From JAUILH01 sp964230215 (GTDB taxonomy: Bacteria; Bacteroidota; Bacteroidia; Flavobacteriales_D; JAUILH01), in NCBI GenBank assembly GCA_964230215.1, contig CAXRGQ010000007.1:682001-746000 (forward strand): 64,000 nucleotides of DNA. The letters run 5' to 3'. Positions 39,761 through 48,746 of this stretch are shown here, piece after piece. Within the stretch, counting starts at the first letter, position 1, and each line of letters starts with the position of its first letter. Under the pieces are notes generated by a model. The model was not told where the DNA came from. It saw nothing but the letters and a program-made list of their open reading frames with translations, and did not search any database. The translations under genes were made by a program, and so were the position numbers.

Positions 39761-40435
39761 TTGCTTTTGGACCAAATTGTCAAAATTTGGATAAAGACGC
39801 ATCTTGCCCTGCATGAAGTTGGATGGGATATAGGCTTTTTTCAAATTCACTTCATTGAAAACAATGGAATGGCCTTTGGAACCGAGTTTGGTGGTTCTTG
39901 GGGTAAGTTAGCATTGAGCTTATTTAGGGTATTTGCCATCGGTTTAATTGCTTGGTATCTCTATAAACTTGTTAAATCTAAGGCTAACATTGGGCTGATT
40001 ATAAGTATTGGTCTTGTGTTCGCTGGTGCGTTTGGCAATATCATAGACAGTATATTTTATGGTATGATGTTCGATCAAACCTGTACTGGAAGTGAAATGT
40101 ACTGTACAGGAACAATTGTGGCAGAAAGAGTGCCATGGGGAGAAGGATATGAAGGCGTGTTTTATGGTAAAGTGGTGGATATGATGCAGTTTACTGTGAA
40201 TTGGCCATCCTGGGTTCCGGGCATAGGGGGCAATGAAGTGTTTCCGTTCATATTTAATATTGCAGATGCCGCAATAACCATTGGGGTAATAATTATTATT
40301 CTTTTCAGTAAGCGCTTTTTCCCTGAAGCATCTAATTCGGATTGGAGTATATCTCGCATATTTAAGAAGAGGCAAACGGTCAACGATCAAAACGAAGGCA
40401 ATATGGATGATGCTATCTCATCATCAGATGAGTAG
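39761..40435 (+). CDS. lspA: Lipoprotein signal peptidase LspA (start uncertain)
   Basis: The product is the inner-membrane aspartyl protease that cleaves prolipoprotein signal peptides, matching the many lipoproteins around it. From the TTG start it has 224 residues, with E-N-N-G-M-A-F-G, catalytic Asp96 (G-N-I-I-D) and Asp169 (N-I-A-D-A), and the Bacteroidota insert between the helices (about 103-140). The TTG removes most of membrane helix 1: the in-frame upstream codons from 39686 read as a helix ending L-T-V-L-L-L-D-Q, which is exactly where LspA helix 1 belongs. There is no ATG, GTG or TTG between the upstream stop (39683) and 39761. So initiation at a rare codon (for example ATT at 39716) or a -1 frameshift from dksA is likely. 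Confidence 0.9.
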   Translation: MLLDQIVKIWIKTHLALHEVGWDIGFFQIHFIENNGMAFGTEFGGSWGKLALSLFRVFAIGLIAWYLYKLVKSKANIGLIISIGLVFAGAFGNIIDSIFYGMMFDQTCTGSEMYCTGTIVAERVPWGEGYEGVFYGKVVDMMQFTVNWPSWVPGIGGNEVFPFIFNIADAAITIGVIIIILFSKRFFPEASNSDWSISRIFKKRQTVNDQNEGNMDDAISSSDE

Positions 40436-40520
40436 TTCTTGTCACGTCAGGAGCCAAAAGCATGGCTCTGTGAATAAATCCCTACCCAGAGACGCTATAG
40501 GAATACAATAGTAAAAAGAA

Positions 40521-40545
40521 AAGGCCCTGGTAACACCAGAGCCTT
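40521..40545 (-). terminator. Intrinsic terminator of the minus-strand T9SS gene
   Basis: AAGGC-C-CTGGT, loop AAC, and ACCAG-A-GCCTT form an 11-bp stem with one mismatch. A-rich sequence at 40513-40520 becomes a U-run for minus-strand transcripts, so it ends the gene at 40571. The lspA gene on the other strand stops 85 bases to its left and may use the weaker GAGCC/GGCTC hairpin at 40451-40468. Confidence 0.75.
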
Positions 40546-40570
40546 CAACATCATCAGATTAATCAATTCG

Positions 40571-41341
40571 TTATTTGCTAACAATGAACTTTCTTGTAAC
40601 TAAGACAGCGTTCTTGCTCTTAACAGTATAGAAGTATACACCGTTGCTTAGGTCTTCTGTGTTCAGTCGAGTCGTAAGATTAGTGATTGACTGTCTTTTA
40701 ACAATTGCCCCAACCATGTTGCTTACAACTAAGCTTGCATCATTAGGAAGTTCGTTTAAACTAATCATTAAAACATCATTTGCCGGATTTGGGTACTCCT
40801 TAGCGGTGATGTTCGTTTTCTCTATATCGCTTGTGCTGGTCGTAACATCAAATACAATGTCAATATATGCCGAATCGTTCGTGTTGTTTCCATCAAAGGC
40901 AACATATCTGTATGTCGCAGATTGACACGTCCCGTTTGGCAGGTGATGCGCAAAGAAATTAGTATCTGTTTGACCAGCAGTCAGTGTCCTTTTGTGATTG
41001 TACTGACCCATTCCGTTAACTGGCCACTCATAATAAACACCTGATGGCTGAGCGGCGTAACAAACAAACCAACAGAAATAATTTTCAGTGGTTGACGGCA
41101 CACTTGTCTCAAAACGTTTGATTTTTACATCAAGCGTACTGTTGCCAATGTTTTTTACGCTTATTCCATAAGCGCCCACATCCAATGAGCCATTTGCGGT
41201 TATATCTGCACAAGATATTGACTTAGTTATTGTTGTGCCGGATATATCTGTACCTTGATCGTCAACAAATTGCAGAGATTGAGCGTTGGCTCCCCAGCCT
41301 GCAGTAAGTCCTAAAATTAATAGAGTGTATAGTTTTCTCAT
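40571..41341 (-). CDS. Secreted T9SS cargo protein of unknown function
   Basis: I place the start at 41341, where a signal peptide begins (M-R-K-L-Y-T-L-L to G-A-N-A-Q). The open frame extends 16 more codons to 41389, but those residues are polar. The 256-residue product has a beta-rich middle (about 22-165) with Cys pairs (C-W-F-V-C and C-Q-S-A-T) that could form disulfides. A type A T9SS domain follows at about 180-256 (E-Y-P-N-P-A-N, G-V-Y-F-Y-T-V and a Lys-rich end). No enzyme family was recognised. It is divergent from the thioredoxin-domain T9SS gene at 41539, and a shared regulatory region of about 200 bases separates them. Confidence 0.82.
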   Translation of the reverse strand: MRKLYTLLILGLTAGWGANAQSLQFVDDQGTDISGTTITKSISCADITANGSLDVGAYGISVKNIGNSTLDVKIKRFETSVPSTTENYFCWFVCYAAQPSGVYYEWPVNGMGQYNHKRTLTAGQTDTNFFAHHLPNGTCQSATYRYVAFDGNNTNDSAYIDIVFDVTTSTSDIEKTNITAKEYPNPANDVLMISLNELPNDASLVVSNMVGAIVKRQSITNLTTRLNTEDLSNGVYFYTVKSKNAVLVTRKFIVSK

Positions 41342-41538
41342 ATATTCTTGGTTTATTATGCTTTTGTAAATATAGTCGATTTTGGGCACTTTAGAAAGAT
41401 AGTTGGCTCAATGAACACTACACATCAATAGATTAGGAATCCAATCTACCTGTGAACATTTTTATTAAATGTTAGCATTTCATTTCATAAATTTACTCCT
41501 AACGCAATAACAAATTTATTAACGATTAATTAAAAACT
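41342..41538. promoter_or_regulatory. Divergent regulatory region between two T9SS cargo genes
   Basis: This 197-base gap separates minus-strand and plus-strand starts. A TAAATTTA element (41488-41495) lies 43 bases before the plus-strand ATG and resembles the -7 consensus TAnnTTTG with one change. I see no clear -33 element and no operator-like palindrome. Confidence 0.35.
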
Positions 41539-43017
41539 ATGAAAAAAGGTTTACTAGCGGCGGCAATAATGAGTGGCTCAATGGCTATGGCTCAGCTGCC
41601 AGATGGGACAACAGCCCCGGACTTTACAATTACCGATATAAACGGTACTACTCATTCGCTTTCAACTTATATGGCGCAGGGAAAAACAGTGATAATTGAT
41701 TTTTATGCTACATGGTGTGGACCTTGTTGGTCATACAAGAACACGCATGCAATGGCTGACTTATGGGATTCTTATGGTCCGCATGGTTCAGACGAACTTG
41801 TAATCATTGCAATTGAGGCCGATGGAAGTACGACTACAGCAGACTTGAACGGCACTGGATCCAATACTCAGGGAGACTGGGTTACAGGAACTGAATATTA
41901 CATGGCGGACAATGCGTCATTGAATTCGGATTATGCCATAGCATATTTCCCAACTATATATAGAATTTGTGGTTCGGGACCTGATGCAGGAAAAACTTTT
42001 GAAATAGGACAGTTTACAAACACTGCGGGAGCTTCAGATATCATGGGCACTTGTGGCGTAGTTGGAGTTACTGACCACGCAGCAGTTTATGATACTGACA
42101 TTGCAATGTGTTCTACGACTGGTGCACCTGAAGTTGAAATTAAAAACTTTGGTACTAACAACCTTACTTCTTTAACTGTAGAGCTTAAAGAAAACGGTTC
42201 TACCATTGCAACAGAAAACTGGTCTGGGAACTTAGCTCAATTTGCTGAAGGAACAGTAACTTTTGCTAGTCAAACTATGAATGTGGCTAACAACTATACA
42301 ATTGATATTACTGCTCCAAACGGAGGAACACTGGCTAACGCTGCACATGGATCGGCTGATTTAGACGTTACAATGGCAGAGCTAACGGGTTACAATATCA
42401 CAGTTGAGATCTATACAGATAATTACCCATCTGAAACTTCATGGGAAATTAGAGATGGAAGTAACGCTGTAGTTGCTTCTGGAGGACCTTACCAAGCTGG
42501 GACGGATGATCAATGGGGTGCTGGGGGACCAGACGCATTGACTACAAAAACTCATCAAGTAACGCTTCCAAATGGCGTTGACTGCTATTCTTTCCACTTT
42601 GATGATTCATTTGGTGATGGATTCGCTTATGGAACAAACCCTGCAGGACAGTTTGGTGTTGAAGTTACATCAGGAGGAAATGTTGTTTACAACGATGATC
42701 CAGGAAACTTTGGAAACGGCTACGTGAGAGAAGCAGCATTTAGAACAGATGCTACAAGTTCAATCGAAGAAGCGTTTGAAAATACGGTTTCGATTTACCC
42801 TAACCCATTCTCAGACAACACAACAATTGCTCTTGATAACGAAGGTGATGATGTTGTTGTTGAAGTTTACAACTCTGTTGGTGCTAGAGTTATAGATCGT
42901 AACTACGGCAAGGTAAATACAATTCAACTTAACGGTAGTGAGTTGTCAGCAGGTATGTACACTGTAAGAATTATTGCAGGAACAAAAGTTGCTGTAAAGA
43001 AAGTAACAGTACAATAA
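41539..43017 (+). CDS. Secreted thioredoxin-domain protein with T9SS tail
   Basis: The 492-residue product has a signal peptide (1-18) and an N-terminal thioredoxin/TlpA-like domain (about 20-185) with the redox site C60-G-P-C63 inside F-Y-A-T-W-C. The middle part (about 190-400) is beta-sandwich-like, with E-I-R-D-G-S and F-G-D-G-F-A-Y-G features that suggest a binding module. The last about 75 residues are a type A T9SS domain (S-I-Y-P-N-P-F). A thioredoxin domain exported by T9SS would act on disulfides or bound cofactors at the cell surface. It has its own promoter-like element and a strong terminator. Confidence 0.9.
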   Translation: MKKGLLAAAIMSGSMAMAQLPDGTTAPDFTITDINGTTHSLSTYMAQGKTVIIDFYATWCGPCWSYKNTHAMADLWDSYGPHGSDELVIIAIEADGSTTTADLNGTGSNTQGDWVTGTEYYMADNASLNSDYAIAYFPTIYRICGSGPDAGKTFEIGQFTNTAGASDIMGTCGVVGVTDHAAVYDTDIAMCSTTGAPEVEIKNFGTNNLTSLTVELKENGSTIATENWSGNLAQFAEGTVTFASQTMNVANNYTIDITAPNGGTLANAAHGSADLDVTMAELTGYNITVEIYTDNYPSETSWEIRDGSNAVVASGGPYQAGTDDQWGAGGPDALTTKTHQVTLPNGVDCYSFHFDDSFGDGFAYGTNPAGQFGVEVTSGGNVVYNDDPGNFGNGYVREAAFRTDATSSIEEAFENTVSIYPNPFSDNTTIALDNEGDDVVVEVYNSVGARVIDRNYGKVNTIQLNGSELSAGMYTVRIIAGTKVAVKKVTVQ

Positions 43018-43035
43018 TAATTGTAGTTTAAAGCG

Positions 43036-43067
43036 GGCCCTACCCATCACAAGGTAGGGCCTTTTTT
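43036..43067 (+). terminator. Intrinsic terminator of the thioredoxin-T9SS gene
   Basis: GGCCCTACC and GGTAGGGCC form a perfect 9-bp stem (43036-43061) with an 8-base loop, followed by a T-run. It lies 19 bases after the stop codon and before the oxidase-like gene pair. Confidence 0.92.
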
Positions 43068-43081
43068 ATTAATTTTATCTT

Positions 43082-43924
43082 ATGAAGAATTTACTGATTT
43101 GTTTACTCTTTTTGACTGCTTTTTCAGCAAAAGCGAACGACACTCTGTATATTGTCAAGGGCCAAGTGCAATTGGATAACAATTCAACATACATGTGCGT
43201 ATTCAATGATTCTAGTAACTTCTTCCCAAGAAATGCAACACTATATTTGCCAAGCGCACCCTCCTTTAATATAACCATAGTTAATCTTGACACATCTGTT
43301 CATACCTTTACTATTGATGGACACGTGACCACAAATAATAGCATTAATCCCCAAGACACCGCTACTTTTTTACTTAGCGGGCTTTCGGACGGCACATATC
43401 GTTACTATTCAGATGTCTCGTATGGCAGATTGATTGGGGCCTCTGGAACTATTATTGTCGGATATAACCAGTACAGTCGATTTTCATGGAATTTATTAGA
43501 TGTAGACACTAGTTCTTTCACCAATTTAGCTAATGGGTCTGCAGTCGCTCATCCCGCAAATTATACAGCTAGCTTCTTTTTAATAAACGGCTTGATGCAT
43601 CCACAAACCCTTAGTGACAGAGAAACAGCCATCGAAGGCGACCTGGGGGATACTCTAATAATTTGTGTTGTGAATTCTGGTCAAATGATTAATTCATTCC
43701 ATTTTCATGGCTTTCATGTAACGATTTTGGACGCAAAAAAATCCACAGATTACATTGGCTGGACTAAGGATAGTATGCCATTTCTGAGAGGTGAGGCTAT
43801 GACACTTATGCTAGTTGCAAATCAAGTGGGCACATATCCTGTACATTCACACAACCTAATGGCTGTGACCAACAGTGGGTTATATCCAGGGGGTATGTTA
43901 ACCCACATAACTATAGATCCATGA
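43082..43924 (+). CDS. Cupredoxin-domain protein A of a split multicopper-oxidase-like pair
   Basis: This is a 280-residue exported protein with a signal peptide (1-19) and two cupredoxin domains. Domain 1 (about 20-130) has a degenerate copper region (V-H74-T-F-T-I-D-G-H81; later G-T-Y-R-Y-Y-S where oxidases have Y-H-S-H). Domain 2 (about 150-280) has H207-F-H209-G-F-H212 and G-T-Y-P-V-H255-S-H257 followed by G-L-Y-P-G-G-M-L, the two His-x-His motifs typical of one half of a multicopper oxidase, with no type 1 Cys. It overlaps the next gene by 4 bases (ATGA). I infer that it must pair with that protein to complete a trinuclear copper site. Confidence 0.8.
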   Translation: MKNLLICLLFLTAFSAKANDTLYIVKGQVQLDNNSTYMCVFNDSSNFFPRNATLYLPSAPSFNITIVNLDTSVHTFTIDGHVTTNNSINPQDTATFLLSGLSDGTYRYYSDVSYGRLIGASGTIIVGYNQYSRFSWNLLDVDTSSFTNLANGSAVAHPANYTASFFLINGLMHPQTLSDRETAIEGDLGDTLIICVVNSGQMINSFHFHGFHVTILDAKKSTDYIGWTKDSMPFLRGEAMTLMLVANQVGTYPVHSHNLMAVTNSGLYPGGMLTHITIDP

Positions 43925-45093
43925 TAAGATTGATTCTTTTATTTAGCCTTTTTTCGGTGTCTGGACTAGCACAAGTTAGCCACAACTATGTTGCCGCGAA
44001 AATGAACGGCGTTATGGCCAACGAAGATGGAACAACGATTCCTATTTGGGGTTATGGAAACTATTCTGCAGGTGTTATAGACACAATAACATTACCTGGG
44101 CCATTATTGAGATATAATTTCAATGATTCGGTGAATATTCATTTTTGGAATGACAGCCCTGAGGACCACACAATACATCTGCATGGTCTTGACGCGTCTC
44201 AGGCTAATGACGGCGTTCCAACAACCTCTGTGGCTATTAACCCCAACGACTCTATTACCTATAAATTTAAGGCAAAACATGCCGGCACGTTTTTGTATCA
44301 CTGTCATGTCACAACTACACTTCACCTAACCATGGGGATGTATGGTATGTTGGTAGTTGATTATCCTGGAAATTTGCTATATCAGAATGGACCGGGCTAC
44401 AATAAAGAGTATACTTATTTATACTCAGACATGGATAGGACGTGGAATTTTTCACCCATATCTCCTGGGCCGTTTTATCTTTACGATCCAACAGATTTTT
44501 ATTTAAACGGGCTATCTGGTACACAGCTATTTGATGATACGACTCAAATAATTAGGATCTACCCACAAGATTCAGTCCTTTTGAGACTTGCTAATGTGGG
44601 ATACACTATTGTTGAATACATATTTCCATCTCTTATGAATGCAACAATAGAGATGAGTGATGGAAGGCCAGCGCCATCGCCATTAGCTAAGGATACACTA
44701 AGAATATATCCAGGCGAAAGGTTTAGCGTCATGATGAGACCAGATTTTATGCATTATGGATACATTGAGGTGAATTCGATAAATATGTTCACGGACTCAA
44801 CACTTTATACCAATTACATAGGTATTAACGAACAATTCCATCCGACAGGAATAGCGGACTCATCCAGGGATCCCGACTGGACAATCTATCCCAACCCGAA
44901 CAATGGGCAGTTTACTATTCAGTCCATTAGTGCAGGAAACTACCACATTTATAACATTTCGGGCGCACTGATAAAACAAATGTCATTAGAATCAGGTGAC
45001 CACCAAATTTCCTTAGATGACCTTAATAATGGCGTATATTATATTGTTGACGCGGAATCTGGTCTCTATAAGCAATTTGTGGTTGCACGCTAG
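43921..45093 (+). CDS. Cupredoxin-domain protein B of the split pair, with type 1 copper site and T9SS tail
   Basis: The 390-residue product has a signal peptide (1-17). Domain 1 (about 20-150) has H83, H86-L-H88-G (with D-G-V-P after it), and G-T-F-L-Y-H127-C128-H129 with H135 and M140, giving a full type 1 site plus two His-x-His motifs. Domain 2 (about 155-310) keeps the cupredoxin shape but lacks the His-x-His motifs a complete oxidase needs. A type A T9SS domain covers about 318-390 (I-Y-P-N-P-N-N-G). Protein A supplies the missing two motifs, so a heterodimer or a homo-oligomer (like two-domain oxidases or NirK) is possible. Its stop codon overlaps that of asd by 3 bases. Confidence 0.85.
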   Translation: MIRLILLFSLFSVSGLAQVSHNYVAAKMNGVMANEDGTTIPIWGYGNYSAGVIDTITLPGPLLRYNFNDSVNIHFWNDSPEDHTIHLHGLDASQANDGVPTTSVAINPNDSITYKFKAKHAGTFLYHCHVTTTLHLTMGMYGMLVVDYPGNLLYQNGPGYNKEYTYLYSDMDRTWNFSPISPGPFYLYDPTDFYLNGLSGTQLFDDTTQIIRIYPQDSVLLRLANVGYTIVEYIFPSLMNATIEMSDGRPAPSPLAKDTLRIYPGERFSVMMRPDFMHYGYIEVNSINMFTDSTLYTNYIGINEQFHPTGIADSSRDPDWTIYPNPNNGQFTIQSISAGNYHIYNISGALIKQMSLESGDHQISLDDLNNGVYYIVDAESGLYKQFVVAR

Positions 45094-46079
45094 ACTAATT
45101 TATTGCTTACCAAGTACTCTGCTATTTGAATGGCATTTGTTGCTGCTCCCTTGCGCAAGTTGTCGGATACTATCCACATATCTAAACCATAAGGTACAGA
45201 GTTATCTCGACGAATTCTCCCCACAAAAACATCATCTTTATCGTGAGCATATAGAGGCATTGGATAGACATTCACATCAGGGTTATCCTGAACAGTTATG
45301 CCATCACTATTAGCTAATAATTGACGCACCTCATTAATGTCAAAATCGTTTTTCAATTCAATATTCACTGCTTCTGAGTGACCGCCTACTACAGGTACTC
45401 GAACCACAGTAGCAGTAATCTGAATGGAGTCGTCGCCAAGTATTTTACGGGTCTCATTAACTAATTTCATCTCCTCGGAGGTATAACCATTGTCTTCAAA
45501 ATCGCCTCCATGCGGCAAACAGTTTTTATCTATAGGATAAGGATATACCATATCACCTTTGGTGCCAACACGTTCATTTTCCATTTGTTGCACCGCTGCG
45601 ACTCCCGTACCAGTGACAGATTGATAGGTTGAAATAACTAATCGTTTAATTCCGTACTTAGCATGTATTGGAGCTAAGGCTAACACCATTTGAATGGTTG
45701 AACAGTTGGGGTTTGCAATAATTTTATCATTTGATGATAATTTCTTAGCGTTGATCTCGGGGACTACCAAGTGTTTGTCAGCATCCATGCGCCACGCAGA
45801 GGAATTATCAACTACTGTCGTGCCAGCCTCAGCAAACTTTTCCGCCCAAGCTTTACTTGTTGAGCCTCCTGCCGAAAAAATGGCAATGTCGGGCTTCATC
45901 TCCAAGGCATCTGCCAAACCTACAAGCGTGTATTCATCGCCTCCCCATTGCATTTTTTTTCCTTTGCTTCTCTCGGATGCGACTAAGATAAGTTCACTAA
46001 TCGGAAAGCTTCTTTCGGCCAATACTTTCAACATTACATTGCCAACCATTCCTGTGGCCCCTACAACTGCTACTTTCAT
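45090..46079 (-). CDS. asd: Aspartate-semialdehyde dehydrogenase
   Basis: This 329-residue cytosolic enzyme reduces aspartyl-4-phosphate to aspartate semialdehyde with NADPH, feeding lysine, threonine, methionine and diaminopimelate synthesis. The Rossmann motif G-A-T-G-M-V-G is at 7-13. The catalytic Cys126 lies in N-P-N-C-S-T-I-Q. A later G-H-S-E-A-V-N-I-E-L supplies the proton-transfer His, and G-R-I-R-R-D is near the end. Length is normal. The stop codon TAG overlaps the TAG of the convergent oxidase-like gene (shared CTAG at 45090-45093). No other amino acid biosynthesis genes are adjacent. Confidence 0.96.
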   Translation of the reverse strand: MKVAVVGATGMVGNVMLKVLAERSFPISELILVASERSKGKKMQWGGDEYTLVGLADALEMKPDIAIFSAGGSTSKAWAEKFAEAGTTVVDNSSAWRMDADKHLVVPEINAKKLSSNDKIIANPNCSTIQMVLALAPIHAKYGIKRLVISTYQSVTGTGVAAVQQMENERVGTKGDMVYPYPIDKNCLPHGGDFEDNGYTSEEMKLVNETRKILGDDSIQITATVVRVPVVGGHSEAVNIELKNDFDINEVRQLLANSDGITVQDNPDVNVYPMPLYAHDKDDVFVGRIRRDNSVPYGLDMWIVSDNLRKGAATNAIQIAEYLVSNKLV

Positions 46080-46148
46080 TTTTAAAAATTTTCGTTAAAT
46101 GTAGTATATTTACCTAGCTGAAAATCACTTAATCTGCCAAAAAGCCAC

Positions 46149-48743
46149 ATGCGTTATTATCTGCCTACACTTTTGCTATTATTTGTAAATACTTTCACAG
46201 GTAATGCTCAATTTTCTGATGATTTTACGGATGGTGATTTTACTACATCACCCACATGGATTGGTCAAGATACTAGTTTTGAAGTAGCCTCTCAAGTGTT
46301 ACATCTTAATACCTTTCCTGCTGCTGATACTTCTTCGTTGGTTACAGCAAGTGCAGCTATTAATAATGCAGTTTGGGAGTTTTATGTTGAGCTTGATTTT
46401 AATCCCTCTTCGTCGAACCTTGCAAGAATATATTTGACGTCTTCCTCAGCAGATCTAAACGGAAACCTCAATGGCTATTTTGTGATGGTGGGTAATTCGG
46501 CTGATGAAATTAGTCTTTATCGACAAGATGGCACAACAACAAGCAAGATTATAGATGGTGTTGACGGAACAGTTAATGTCTCAGTGGTGACTGCTAGAGT
46601 TCAGGTAACCAGAGACGCAACGGGTAACTGGGAATTATTGCATGATGTAACAGGCGGTACGTCTTATACCTCAGAAGGAACAGTGTTTGATGACGCTCAC
46701 CTTAGCAGTCAATATTTTGGTGTGCATTGCAAGTATACCAGCACACGCTCAGATAAGTTCTATTTTGATGATTTTAATGTAACTGGATCAGGCTTTGTGG
46801 ATGTAATAGCACCACAAGCACTAAGCGCAATGGCGACAGGCGCAAATTCTGTAGATGTTCAATTTGATGAGCCGCTGGATCAAGCAACGGCTGAGACGAC
46901 TTCAAATTACTCAATCAACGGGGGAATTGGAACGCCATCTACAGCAACTTTAGATGGGTCAGACCCGAGCCTTGTGCACCTAAACCTAGCTACAGGTTTA
47001 ACTGTTGGAAATTCTTATACAGCTGATGTGTCCAACGTAGAAGATTTGGCTGGAAATGTAGTATCTAACACACAACTTCCATTTACTTATGTGGTCTTTT
47101 CCACACCATCCAGTCGTGACGTAATTTTTACCGAGTTTTTACCAGATCCATCCCCTCAGGTTGGTTTGCCAGATGCTGAGTATCTGGAAATATATAACGC
47201 CACAACAAGTGATTATTTTGATTTATCAGGATGGGAAATTTCTGATGGTACTTCTACAGCGACATTGCCGTCAATAATTATGGCTCCTGGTGATTATATC
47301 GCATTCTGTGATGATAGCGATTCTGCACTTTTTACGGCTGCAGGTTATACGGTTATTGGCGTATCAAGCTTTCCATCCCTGAATAATGCAGCTGACAACA
47401 TGACCCTGACGGACGGCACTAACCTTATAGACGCAGTTAACTACGAAGATTCGTGGTATAATGACACAAATAAAGATGACGGAGGCTATAGCCTAGAACT
47501 AATTAATCCAACAAAACCGTGCTCATACGCAAGTAATTGGTCTGCGTCAAACGATAATGATGGCGGTACACCCGGTCTTGTCAATTCAATTGCGGATTTT
47601 ACACCGGACACGAGTGCGCCTGCAATTGTCGATTACTATATACATAGTTCCGACAGTATAAGAATACAATTTAGTGAAGCGTTAGACGCCACCGCGTTGG
47701 GAGCATTATCCATTATTTTTAGTGACGGTAATGGTTATCTTGAATCCATTGACGCGAACAATCCTGCAGTGTTATGGTTACAAGTAAGCACGCCATTTGC
47801 ATTAGGGGCTAGTTTTACCGTTACTATAGACGGTATCCAAGATTGTTCCGGAAATATTATGTTGGCGGCTCAGCTATTATTTCAGGTCCCAGAACCCGCG
47901 GATAGCGATGATATTATAATCAATGAAGTACTGTTTAATCCCGGTGATGATGGGGCTGATTTTGTTGAGATATACAATATCAGCGACAAGGTAATCTCAC
48001 TAAGAGATTGGTATATCGCGGACTGGGATGGAGGTATTGCCAATCAAAAGTTAATAAGCACATCACAGCTAGTTATTAATCCTAATAGCTTTCTGGTATT
48101 AACTGAGGACTCGGCCGCGGTGAAATTGGAACATCCAAATGCCGTTCCAGGTGCGTTTGTTCAAATAGACCTTCCGTCATACACCAATGATTCATCAACG
48201 GTCTATATACTGGATGATCAAATGGATGTAATGGATAAATTCTCGTATACAGAAGACATGCATTTTGATATGTTGCAAGATCTGAATGGTGTTTCGCTTG
48301 AGCGAATTGATTATTTAAGACCGAGCGATGATGTTACCAATTGGCACTCGGCTGCCGAAACGGTTGGATTCGCTACCCCTGGATTTGAGAATTCTCAATA
48401 CAACCCGGTTTTGGAAGGGTTTGCAGAAAACAATGTTGTGCTAAGTCCTGATGTGTTTTCACCTGATAATGATGGTTATCAAGATGTACTTAATATAGCA
48501 TATGTATTTGATGAGCCAGGCTATGTGGCGACGATAGCTGTATATGATTTACACGGTAGATTTATTAAGTCAATCGCTCAAAATCTATTGCTGGATGTTG
48601 AAGGAGTGATATCCTGGGATGGTCTAGACGAGAATATGCTAAAGGCGGTTTCAGGGCCATATGTTGTATACTTTGAGGTGTTTAATCTTAGCGGAGTGGT
48701 TGACAGGTTTAAGAAACCGTGTGCGGTTGCAACTAAATTTTAA
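46149..48743 (+). CDS. Surface protein with two lamin-tail domains and Ig-like domains
   Basis: The 864-residue product has a signal peptide (1-21), a LamG-like domain (about 24-215), an SbsA-like Ig domain (about 219-312; F-D-E-P-L-D), a first lamin-tail (LTD) domain (about 318-480; F-T-E-F-L-P-D-P-S-P, Y-L-E-I-Y-N), a second Ig-like domain (about 485-580; F-S-E-A-L-D), a second LTD (about 585-715; I-N-E-V-L-F-N-P, F-V-E-I-Y-N) and a C-terminal FlgD-like Ig domain (about 760-864; F-S-P-D-N-D-G-Y-Q-D). The final segment lacks a classic type A tail, so secretion may use the type B or another signal. The domain set is typical of envelope or secreted nuclease-associated proteins; none is catalytic here. 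The next gene follows after 3 bases. Confidence 0.87.
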   Translation: MRYYLPTLLLLFVNTFTGNAQFSDDFTDGDFTTSPTWIGQDTSFEVASQVLHLNTFPAADTSSLVTASAAINNAVWEFYVELDFNPSSSNLARIYLTSSSADLNGNLNGYFVMVGNSADEISLYRQDGTTTSKIIDGVDGTVNVSVVTARVQVTRDATGNWELLHDVTGGTSYTSEGTVFDDAHLSSQYFGVHCKYTSTRSDKFYFDDFNVTGSGFVDVIAPQALSAMATGANSVDVQFDEPLDQATAETTSNYSINGGIGTPSTATLDGSDPSLVHLNLATGLTVGNSYTADVSNVEDLAGNVVSNTQLPFTYVVFSTPSSRDVIFTEFLPDPSPQVGLPDAEYLEIYNATTSDYFDLSGWEISDGTSTATLPSIIMAPGDYIAFCDDSDSALFTAAGYTVIGVSSFPSLNNAADNMTLTDGTNLIDAVNYEDSWYNDTNKDDGGYSLELINPTKPCSYASNWSASNDNDGGTPGLVNSIADFTPDTSAPAIVDYYIHSSDSIRIQFSEALDATALGALSIIFSDGNGYLESIDANNPAVLWLQVSTPFALGASFTVTIDGIQDCSGNIMLAAQLLFQVPEPADSDDIIINEVLFNPGDDGADFVEIYNISDKVISLRDWYIADWDGGIANQKLISTSQLVINPNSFLVLTEDSAAVKLEHPNAVPGAFVQIDLPSYTNDSSTVYILDDQMDVMDKFSYTEDMHFDMLQDLNGVSLERIDYLRPSDDVTNWHSAAETVGFATPGFENSQYNPVLEGFAENNVVLSPDVFSPDNDGYQDVLNIAYVFDEPGYVATIAVYDLHGRFIKSIAQNLLLDVEGVISWDGLDENMLKAVSGPYVVYFEVFNLSGVVDRFKKPCAVATKF

Positions 48744-48746
48744 TTA

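Noticed and set aside
39944..40390. 148-residue minus-strand open frame opposite lspA
   Set aside because: LspA is certain on the plus strand by its two catalytic Asp. The antisense frame has Cys/His-rich but family-free sequence.
45694..46098. 134-residue plus-strand open frame opposite asd
   Set aside because: asd is certain on the minus strand. The other frame only reflects its codon bias.
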